From NCBI GenBank assembly GCA_902774815.1, contig CACYJV010000007.1, positions 1 through 64,000 on the forward strand: DNA of 64,000 nucleotides, given 5' to 3'. The position numbers and the translations under genes are program-made. The notes under the pieces are model-generated. The model searched no databases, was not told the DNA's origin, and worked only from the letters and a program-made list of their open reading frames with translations. Shown here in pieces: positions 44,869 to 53,200 of this stretch. Each line of letters opens with the position of its first letter. The stretch's first letter is position 1. Origin of the DNA: an uncultured Prevotellaceae bacterium (GTDB lineage: Bacteria; Bacteroidota; Bacteroidia; Bacteroidales; Bacteroidaceae).

Positions 44869-45010
44869 CACCCGCAAATCAGGAAAATACCTGATGAGCA
44901 AGCCGGAAACTCCGGTGCATTCTGCCGATGTGGTACGCTAAGTTGATGAAGGCGGCTGGCGTTGACAGGATGTAATCACAACAACATTCATCAAAAAAAA
45001 TTAAACAATT
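44869..45010 (+). promoter_or_regulatory. Structured leader of rpsO
   Basis: The predicted transcript has about 135 nt before the S15 start codon. It contains two short perfect hairpins: CAGGaaaataCCTG (44880-44893) and CCGGAaacTCCGG (about 44905-44917). S15 represses its own mRNA in many bacteria through leader structures, so an autoregulatory role is plausible but not shown. Confidence 0.45.
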
Positions 45011-45280
45011 ATGTATCTTGACAAAGAAAAAAAGGCTGAGCTCTTCGAGAAGTACGGCCATGGTACCACCGACACAGGTTCTGTTGAGAGCCAAGTGGCA
45101 CTGTTCTCCTACCGCATTTCGCACCTCACGGAGCACCTGAAGAAGAACCACAAGGACCACAACACTGCCCGTTCGCTGACCATGCTGGTCGGTAAGCGCC
45201 GCAAGCTACTCACCTACCTGAAGAATCAGGACATCGAGCGCTACCGTGCTCTTATCAAGGCTCTTGGTCTCCGTCGATAA
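45011..45280 (+). CDS. rpsO: 30S ribosomal protein S15
   Basis: 89 residues, the normal length. Conserved S15 sequence: TGSVESQVALFSYRISHLTE, then HNTARSLTMLVGKRRKLLTY and RYRALIKALGLRR. It binds 16S rRNA at the central domain early in 30S assembly. A long leader with two hairpins precedes it and an efficient terminator follows, so it is transcribed as a single gene. Confidence 0.99.
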   Translation: MYLDKEKKAELFEKYGHGTTDTGSVESQVALFSYRISHLTEHLKKNHKDHNTARSLTMLVGKRRKLLTYLKNQDIERYRALIKALGLRR

Positions 45281-45307
45281 GACAGTCAGCCTTACACAAG
45301 ACTACAC

Positions 45308-45347
45308 AACTCCCCGTCGTCCACCAATGGTCGGCGGGGAGTTTTTT
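45308..45347 (+). terminator. Rho-independent terminator of rpsO
   Basis: AACTCCCCG (45308-45316) pairs with CGGGGAGTT (45335-45343), followed by TTTT. Confidence 0.92.
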
Positions 45348-45457
45348 CATGCCAAACATGCCGAATAAACCATCTATTCCAACCCTTTTGTCCGCCTATA
45401 GCCTATGTTTTGAGTCATAGCCCGTATATTAAACTTTATTAAAAAAGTGTAAATCCT

Positions 45458-45499
45458 ACACGCGTATGCGCGTACATTAGAAATAATTAACTAACTTTG
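45458..45499 (+). promoter_or_regulatory. Promoter with CG-rich palindromic motif, cassette 1
   Basis: ACACGCGTATGCGCGTACAT (45458-45477) lies 14 bp upstream of TAACTTTG (45492-45499), where a TTTG -33 box would be expected; that box is missing. The CG-rich motif is nearly palindromic and is shared with 50100-50119. Before it, 45348-45457 holds no gene. Confidence 0.65.
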
Positions 45500-45595
45500 C
45501 TTCGATTTAGCAATCATGCAGAACATGCATAGCTCTATCAGCTACCTAATAGCATACATCTAAATTTTTATAACTAACAATTTAAACAAACCAAA

Positions 45596-48500
45596 ATGAA
45601 ACATTTAAGACTTTTAGTCGCATTACTCGCCCTCTTCCTTGGGGGAAGTAATCTGTTTGCGCAGACATGGACAGGAAACGAAGTCGCCAATGGCACTTTC
45701 TTCCTCTATAATGTGGGTGCGCAAAAGTTCCTAAACAATGGTGACCCAAAAGAAGGCTGGGGCACTAATGCCTACTTGCAGAAAGGCTTTGGCCTCGATG
45801 TAACCCTCGCTGCCATTAGTGATGGCGTCTACACCATCGAAACTGGTGTCAAGAACAATGACACGGATCATTATCTTGCAACATCAACATGGTGTGATGG
45901 CGGTGCAACCAACTGGACATTCACTCCTATTGCAGAAGGCTCAACTGTTTACACAATCTCAAATGGAGAATCTTATTTGGTTGCCAATGACGCATTAGAC
46001 GACGTGGTCTATGGAGCATTGTCAAGCACAGAGGCCAACAACCAATGGATGCTCGTCAGCCTTGACGACTTTAAAAATGCCATGAAGGCTAAGGCTTATT
46101 CCGAAACAGAGCCTATGGACGTTTCCGTGTTCATTAAAGGTCGTAGTTTCGCCCGTAATGACACTCGCAACAGTTCTTGGACTACTTCCCATAATGGAGG
46201 AAACTGGACTTGGATAGGTGGTACTGAAAACAAGTACTATGGTAATGAGTCATGGAACAACACTTTCGATGTCCATCAGGCAATTTCTGGCCTGCCTGAA
46301 GGTACTTATGAAGTGCAATGTTCTGGTTTCGGAACCAATGGAACTACCTTTATCTATGGAAACACAACCTCAAAGGCTCTCCAAACTGATAATACCACAT
46401 CATGGGGAACCAACAAGGAGGCAAAATGGAAGGCCATTCATGAAGACAATGCTTTTGCTGGCAATTCAACAGGCACGTTTGCTGTCGGTGACGGCAATTT
46501 GACTTTGGGACTTAAGAGAGAGACAAATGTTGGAGGCGACTGGTGCGTTTACGACGAATTCCGTCTCTACTTCTATGGCCTTGACTTGAGCGGGTTTGCT
46601 GCCACATTGGCTACCGCCGTAGCAGCTGCTGAAGCTTTGGAAGGAACTATTCCTTCTGCAGCTTACACAGCACTTAAGGCTATTGTCGACGAGAACAACA
46701 AGACTTATACTAGCGTTGCTGACTACACTGCAGCTACGAATGCCATCACTGAAGCTACCAACAACGCAAAGGCCATGCAGACGCCTTATAATCTCTATAA
46801 GACTGCCCGCGCCAACGTCGTTGCTTTGAAGTCGCAGACAACCTTCGCCGACGAAGGTGGAGCCGCCGCCACTCAGCTTGACACTGATGTTGCTGCCGCC
46901 GATGCTGCTGCAGAAGCTGCCACGACTGTTGAGGCCATCAACGCCGCTATCAAGCAGGTTCGTACTGCTGCTGGCGCATTCGCCGGAGCAGTGAAAGTCA
47001 ACAAGGGCGAGTATCTCGACCTGACCGATGCAATGCTCTTCAACGCCGCCATGCGTGAGACCGGTGGCCTGAGCCTTTGGAACATCGTCAGCAACACGAA
47101 TGCTGCTTATCCTAAGTACAACGGACGTTGCTCTGAGTTCTGGAACGCAAACTTCGAGTTCAACCAGACCGCATACAACATGCCTGCTGGTAACTACAAC
47201 ATCGAGGTATACGCTTTCCACCGTGCCGGCAACTACAACACCTACCTCTATGCCAACAATGACAAGATTCAGGTGCTTCCCATCGCCAACGGCGAGAACT
47301 CAATGGAGGCTGCTGCCAATGCTTTCGACCAGGGTCTCTACCTGAACTCCCTGAAGATTACACTTGACGAAGCTCAGGACGTGGTCATCGGCTTCAAGAA
47401 CGAAGACACTGAGACTGACAAGTGGACCATCTTCCGCGACTTCAAGATCAAGTTCTTTGGCGACGATGCCCTTGCCGTGTTCCGCGATGAGTACGAGAGT
47501 GCTCTTGCTGAAGCCGAGGCCGCTCTCGCCAGCGAAGACTACGCAAACGTGACGGGTGAAGAGAAGACTGCCCTGAACACTGCCGTAACAGAAACCTATC
47601 CCAAAACTGTCGTCGAGGTCGACGAGACTCAGGAGAAGTTCGAAACTGCTACTGCTGCCCTGAAAGAAATCACAACGACCTTCAAGAGTGCCAAGGCTGC
47701 TTACGACAAGTTTGCTGCTGCCAAGGCTGCCGCTGCCGGTAACAAGGTTGACTATCCCTATGCAAGTGCTGAGAAGCTGGCCGCTTATCAGGCAAACATC
47801 ACTGATGCCACGACAGCTACCGAGGCCAGCACAAAGGCTGATGCCATCGTAACATCCTATCGCACATACGTAGAGTCGAACGCTCTTGCCGAGGGTGTTG
47901 AAGGTGCTGTCGACCTGACCAGCAAGATCAAGCAGGACGCTATTGCCGACTGGACAGCTGAGATTACAGGAAGCACAGCAACATTTGTGCTGAAGAATGC
48001 TGATGGCAACGATCCCGATACATACACTGCTGCCGATGGAACGAAAGGCAAGAACCTCATTGACAGTGGTGACCTGTGGGGAGCTACATCGTGGACTGCC
48101 AAGATGACGCAGAATGTCAACCTTACTCCTGGTAAGTACATTCTCACCGCTTCTTCACGTGGTAGCAACGATTTGTCTACATTCAAACTGCTGGCCGACG
48201 ACAAGAGCGTCGACATGGATCACACTGGCGCAGCTGTGGGCAACGGCGTCTTCGACCGTGGCTTCAACGACTACTATGTAGAGTTCGAACTGACCGAGAC
48301 CAAGGACGTCGTCATCGGCTTCGAGGCTGCTACAGAAGTCGTTCACAACTGGTGTTCGGTGGCTCGTTTCCGCCTTGCCCAGCTTGAGAGCACTGCCGAG
48401 TGGGCTACCAACGAAGACCTCACTGCATTTGCCGAGGCACTTCAGGTCACTGCAAAACTTGGATTCGACGAAGGTGACTATGCTCCTTACAACAACGTTG

Positions 48501-49735
48501 AGAGCCTGACCGCCGCTGAGGCTGAGGCTGCCAAGGTTACTACTGAATTGGAAGCTTACGAAGGTAAGGCTACAAAGGCCACTGTCGTTGCCGCAACTGA
48601 AGCCGTCAAGGCACTCACCTGGGTTGCTAACGAGGCTGAGGTTAACGCCGTTTATGACGGAACGTTTGCTAATGCTGTACACAATGGAGCTCCTGCAGGT
48701 TGGACCATGTCCAACAACACGCTCGGCGGCGACTACCACTCACGCGCATTCAATCCTGACGACCGCCTCACTGAGTTCAACGAGACCAATTCAGGATTCT
48801 TCATCCGCTTCGATGGTACCAACAGTAACCGCGGTTCGATGTACTTCTATGGCAGAACTACCGGTTACACCATGCCGTTGAAGGCTAACACCACCTACTA
48901 TGTGAAGGCCGACTTTGCTGGATGGGGTTCAACAGGCAAGCCGCTGCGCATGAACGTCACTGGTCCCGAGGGATTCACTGCCGTTGGTTTGACACAGACC
49001 ACTGCTGTTCGCGCTGACAATGCTGACGAGACACCGCAGCAGTTCCTCATCGTATTCACTACTGCTGATGCTGGAAACTACGAGATCAACTTCCAGACGC
49101 CTGGTGCAGACTCCAACACTCACAACGCACTTGTTTCTAACATCGAACTCTTCAAGGCTCAGCCCGTCGACATTACCATCAAGGCTGGTCGCCAGTACAC
49201 TGCATTCAGCTACAACATGCCACTCGACTTCACTGGCAGCGAACTCACTGCTCAGATTGTGACAGACGAGACTGGCACAGCTCAGGTTGTAACGAAGGTT
49301 CCCGCCAACACGGGTGTAATCGTTGGCCTGGCCGAGGCTACTACAGAGGCTAAGACTGTCAGCGTACCTGTTTGTGCTAGTGAGACCGACGACGTTGCTG
49401 CCAACAAACTTGTGGCTGTTGTTGAGAAGACCACCGTCCAGCAGACCGCTGATGGAATGACCAATTACGTCTTCGGTAAGAAGAGCGGCAAGGAAGCCTT
49501 CTATAAGGTGGTCGCTGCCGGCATGGAGATTCCTGCCAACAACGCTTACCTCACTGTTCCTGCTGCAGCTGGTGCTAAGGACATGATCGAATTCGGTGGC
49601 GACACCAACGGTATCAATGCCATTGAGAGTGCCGACATGCTGAACGGCGACATCTTCAACCTCCAGGGTCAGAAGGTGAACCGCGCTCAGAAGGGCGTTT
49701 ACATCGTGAATGGCAAGAAGATTGTTGTAAAGTAA
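45596..49735 (+). CDS. Large secreted modular protein, type IX-sorted (cassette 1)
   Basis: 1,379 residues. A signal peptide ends NLFAQ. An N-terminal beta-rich module (about 25-175, FLYNVGAQKFLNNGD) is followed by a galactose-binding-like module (about 180-340, FIKGRSFARNDTRNSS to WCVYDEFRLYFYG). Three more such modules (about 470-625, 760-920 and 1010-1190) are separated by Ala/Glu/Thr-rich helical linkers of 100-130 residues resembling FIVAR-type spacers. The C-terminus NLQGQKVNRAQKGVYIVNGK is a type IX sorting tail. The protein probably lies on the cell surface and binds carbohydrate or host polymer. No enzymatic domain is seen. N-terminal 340 residues are shared with the gene at 50240. 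Confidence 0.82.
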   Translation: MKHLRLLVALLALFLGGSNLFAQTWTGNEVANGTFFLYNVGAQKFLNNGDPKEGWGTNAYLQKGFGLDVTLAAISDGVYTIETGVKNNDTDHYLATSTWCDGGATNWTFTPIAEGSTVYTISNGESYLVANDALDDVVYGALSSTEANNQWMLVSLDDFKNAMKAKAYSETEPMDVSVFIKGRSFARNDTRNSSWTTSHNGGNWTWIGGTENKYYGNESWNNTFDVHQAISGLPEGTYEVQCSGFGTNGTTFIYGNTTSKALQTDNTTSWGTNKEAKWKAIHEDNAFAGNSTGTFAVGDGNLTLGLKRETNVGGDWCVYDEFRLYFYGLDLSGFAATLATAVAAAEALEGTIPSAAYTALKAIVDENNKTYTSVADYTAATNAITEATNNAKAMQTPYNLYKTARANVVALKSQTTFADEGGAAATQLDTDVAAADAAAEAATTVEAINAAIKQVRTAAGAFAGAVKVNKGEYLDLTDAMLFNAAMRETGGLSLWNIVSNTNAAYPKYNGRCSEFWNANFEFNQTAYNMPAGNYNIEVYAFHRAGNYNTYLYANNDKIQVLPIANGENSMEAAANAFDQGLYLNSLKITLDEAQDVVIGFKNEDTETDKWTIFRDFKIKFFGDDALAVFRDEYESALAEAEAALASEDYANVTGEEKTALNTAVTETYPKTVVEVDETQEKFETATAALKEITTTFKSAKAAYDKFAAAKAAAAGNKVDYPYASAEKLAAYQANITDATTATEASTKADAIVTSYRTYVESNALAEGVEGAVDLTSKIKQDAIADWTAEITGSTATFVLKNADGNDPDTYTAADGTKGKNLIDSGDLWGATSWTAKMTQNVNLTPGKYILTASSRGSNDLSTFKLLADDKSVDMDHTGAAVGNGVFDRGFNDYYVEFELTETKDVVIGFEAATEVVHNWCSVARFRLAQLESTAEWATNEDLTAFAEALQVTAKLGFDEGDYAPYNNVESLTAAEAEAAKVTTELEAYEGKATKATVVAATEAVKALTWVANEAEVNAVYDGTFANAVHNGAPAGWTMSNNTLGGDYHSRAFNPDDRLTEFNETNSGFFIRFDGTNSNRGSMYFYGRTTGYTMPLKANTTYYVKADFAGWGSTGKPLRMNVTGPEGFTAVGLTQTTAVRADNADETPQQFLIVFTTADAGNYEINFQTPGADSNTHNALVSNIELFKAQPVDITIKAGRQYTAFSYNMPLDFTGSELTAQIVTDETGTAQVVTKVPANTGVIVGLAEATTEAKTVSVPVCASETDDVAANKLVAVVEKTTVQQTADGMTNYVFGKKSGKEAFYKVVAAGMEIPANNAYLTVPAAAGAKDMIEFGGDTNGINAIESADMLNGDIFNLQGQKVNRAQKGVYIVNGKKIVVK

Positions 49736-49753
49736 AAGAAAGGAAACAACGAT

Positions 49754-49927
49754 ATGAAGAAATTGAATTATATCCAGCCGAATGCAAAGACGCTTATCGT
49801 CTCCAACGAGAACCTGATGCAGTTCGTGGTCTCTGGCAGCGAAGCTGATGGCGACTTCGATTTCGCAAAGGAGAACGACGTCGAAGAAGAAGCACTCCCC
49901 AACCCTAAGAGCGTTTGGGAAGAGTAA
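49754..49927 (+). CDS. Short acidic protein following the first modular protein
   Basis: 57 residues, too short for routine calling: it starts MKKLNYIQPNAKTLIV, has LMQFVVSGSEADGDFDF, and ends NPKSVWEE. It begins 18 bp after the large protein's stop. The protein at 54952 has the same size, place and layout (MKxxYIxP start, SGS or GGS with Asp in the middle, acidic half, VWE-E/D end). The family of small Bacteroidetes proteins with VWxx ends is widespread, unnamed and functionally unknown. No signal peptide is apparent. A role as a partner or leader-like substrate is only a guess. Confidence 0.8.
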   Translation: MKKLNYIQPNAKTLIVSNENLMQFVVSGSEADGDFDFAKENDVEEEALPNPKSVWEE

Positions 49928-49963
49928 GCACATGAGCACTATGACATAGCGCAACAACCTATG

Positions 49964-50003
49964 GGGGAGCACAGCTTTCATGCCGTGCTCCCCTTGTTTT
50001 TTG
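49964..50003 (+). terminator. Terminator of cassette 1
   Basis: GGGGAGCAC (49964-49972) pairs with GTGCTCCCC (49985-49993), then TTGTTTTTT. Confidence 0.92.
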
Positions 50004-50099
50004 CAGAAACCTCACACAGATCTCATAGATCTCACTGATTTGCAACCACGGATGTCACGGTTAAAACCAGCCGTTGTTCCGTTAATCTTTTATAAAAGT

Positions 50100-50142
50100 A
50101 CACGCGCGCACGCGAACATATAAAATAAATTAACTATCTTTG
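50100..50142 (+). promoter_or_regulatory. Promoter with CG-rich motif, cassette 2
   Basis: ACACGCGCGCACGCGAACAT (50100-50119), 15 bp, then TATCTTTG (50135-50142). Same layout as 45458-45499, again with no TTTG -33 box. Just upstream at 50044-50058 is an AACCACGGATGTCAC repeat. The leader (50149-50239) has no clear structure. Confidence 0.65.
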
Positions 50143-50239
50143 CACTGATTTTACAGATACCTATCGGAGTCCATCTCTGTTAAGCATCTGCTCATCACGA
50201 TAAAACCAATAACTAATCATAAATTTCAAACAAAACAAA

Positions 50240-53200
50240 ATGAAACATTTAAGACTTTTAGTCGCGTTACTCGCCCTATTAACTGGGGTGGACAATCTTG
50301 CTGCGCAGACGTGGTCAGGTAATGAAATTGCTCAGGGTGATTTCTATCTGTTTAATGTCGGTGCACAAAAGTATTTAAACAATGGAGACCCTAATGAAAG
50401 TTGGGGTAGTAATGCCTATCTACAAACTGGATTTGGCATGGATGTTACTTTAACAATGATTAGTGATGGAGTCTATACCATTGATACAAAAGTCAGCAAT
50501 GGAGGTGACAGCCACTATCTTGCTTCTTCGACTTGGACCGATGGTAACGCTACCAATTGGACATTCCGTGCTGTTGATGATGAAACAAATGTCTATCAGA
50601 TTATTTATGATGGTCAGTATTTAATGGCCAATGAAGCTCTCAATGATGTTGAAATGCTTGGCGACCCTGGCAGTCGTGTGACATCAACATATTGGAAGCT
50701 TGTATCCGAAAATGATTTTAAGGCGGCTATGCAGGCTAAAGGATACTCTGCTACTGATCCCATGGATGTTTCCGTATTCATTAAAGGTCGTAGTTTCGCC
50801 CGTAATGACACCCGCAACAGTTCTTGGACTACAACCCATAATGGAGGTAACTGGACTTGGATTGGCAGTTCTGAAAACAAGTACTTCGGTAATGAAGCTT
50901 GGAACAACACTTTCGATGTTCATCAAGACATTACAGATCTTCCTGATGGCACATACGAGGTACGCTGTTCTGGTTTCGGTACTAATGGTACAACCTATAT
51001 TTATGGAAATAGCAAGCAAGGGCTGTTGCAGACGGACAATACAACCAGTTATGGAAACAGTAAAGAAGCTAAGTGGAAAGCAATCCATGAGGACAATGCT
51101 TTTGCAGGTCAGACAACAGGTACTTTCACGCTTTCTGGCGGCAATTTGACTGTTGGTATAAAGCGCGAGACCAATACTGGAGGCGATTGGTGCGTCTATG
51201 ACGAATTCCGCCTCTACTATTATGGTCTGGACCTCTCCGAATTTGCAGCAACACTTGCGGCTGCCGTTACAGCGGCTGAGGCTGTTGAAGGAACTGTTCC
51301 CAATGCTGCATACCAGGCTCTTGCAGCTGTAGTAGCAGAGAATAACAAAACTTACTCGACCGCTGCTGAATACACAACTGCAACTAATGCAATTGTAGAG
51401 GCAACAAATACTGCTAAGGCTTTGCAGCCCAACTATACGCGATACATTAACGTGCGCGATGCCGTTCTGGCCATCAATAATAACATTGATGTTTCTGAAG
51501 CAAACTCACAAGCTGAAGCAGCTACAACTATCGAAGATCTAGACGCTGCTGTGCAGACAGTTCGTACAGCTCTTACTAACTATCTTTCCACGGCTTCTTT
51601 GGGTGAAGGGGAAACCATAGACCTAACTGATGCTTTGATAGACAATGCGGCTCCTGGTATTAGTGGAACAACTGACTATTGGACGAATTCTGAAAGTCCT
51701 AGTCTTCAGTATCAACTTTATGAATATTATCAAAAGAGTGGTGCAACTACAAAGCAAGCTATTGCATCTACACTGCCTGCTGGCAACTATAAGTTGACTG
51801 CTGTGGCATTTACTCGTTCTAGCTATGAGGCCAAACTGAATGCAGGAGAAAATAGTACGAATATTGCAACTGTTGGAAGCGATGTAGTTAACAACAGAGA
51901 GCAAGGAAACACTTGGATTACAAATGGTAATGGTGTAACCAATCTCGTCTTCAATCTTGCTGAACCAACAGCCAATCTTGAGATTGGCTTGACAGCTGCC
52001 ACAGAAGGAGATCAGTGGATGTGCTGGCGTAGCTTCCGCTTGGTTTATGGTGACGTGTTCGAACATTATACACTCGTAGAGGGTAAGATGAATGCAGACG
52101 TTGCTGCTGCACAGACTGCCGCAGAGAGTGCGTACAAGAATAATCCTTCACCTGCCACTTATCAGGCGCTTATGAATGCCATTGCTAATGCACAGGCCTC
52201 TGCAAAAGCTTATGAGGATATGACCACTGCTGTCACTAAGATTGACGCAGCGCTTGAGGCTGCAACATCTGCCACAGCTAGTGCAGAAGCATACAATACA
52301 ATTAAGTCTGCTTACAATGAGGGTACCATTGCCGATGCAGATATCATGACTAAAGTTGCAGCAGCATACGATGCCGTAATTCCTGTTATCAAGTCACAAA
52401 CTGCTGCTCAGGCAGACTTTACACTTGCTATTCAGAACCAGTCGTTTGAATATGGAGACATGACAGGTTGGACAGCAGCATCGTCTTCTGATACTGGTGT
52501 TCGTGAGGCATCCAATGCTACTTATTCAGCAACGGGCTCTGATGGTAAGTATCTCTTTAATACATGGTGGCAAGGTGTACCTCTTACTCAGGCTGTTGCA
52601 GATCTTCCAAATGGTGAATATACACTTACTGTTTCTGTTGCCTCTGACGGCGCAACCATCTACCTCCTTGCCAATGGCGAGCATAATGAAGGTATTGAGA
52701 CTTATGCAACAACCAATGCAGAGCAGGGGCAATATTCTAAAGATACCTTCCAGGACGCAACCTTCACCTTCCTCGTAAAGGATGGCAATGCTACTATTGG
52801 TGTTGTCGGTGGTGCTGATGGTACCGCTGGTGAACATAAAGATTATGTTGAAGCTGGCTATTGGTGGTATAAGGCCGACAACTTCCGCCTTGTCAAGAAC
52901 CGTGAACTTACAGAGGAGGAAATGGCCGTCATTCCTACTGGCATCACGCTTGATAAGACAGAAGTGACACTGACTGCTACAGAGAATACGGTAACACTGA
53001 CTCCGACTTTCAATCCTGAGAATGCTACAACCACCGTCACTTGGACAACATCTGATGCCAACATAGCTACTGTTGCCGATGGAGTTGTGACTGGCGTGGC
53101 ACCCGGAACAGCAACTATCACCGTTGCCAGCACACTCAATGCTGACGTGAAAGCTACATGCACAGTAACTGTCAGCTATCCCGAATCTGTCGTACCGGAA

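Noticed and set aside
44869-45010. Known riboswitch in the rpsO leader
   Set aside because: Only two small hairpins are visible and no known aptamer core is recognisable; kept only as a possible protein-binding leader.
45393-45425. Possible fourth 22-bp array (CCTATAGCC..TCATAGCCC)
   Set aside because: The two similar units are 20 bp apart and nothing before or after is in phase; it also lies upstream of a promoter, not in a convergent gap.
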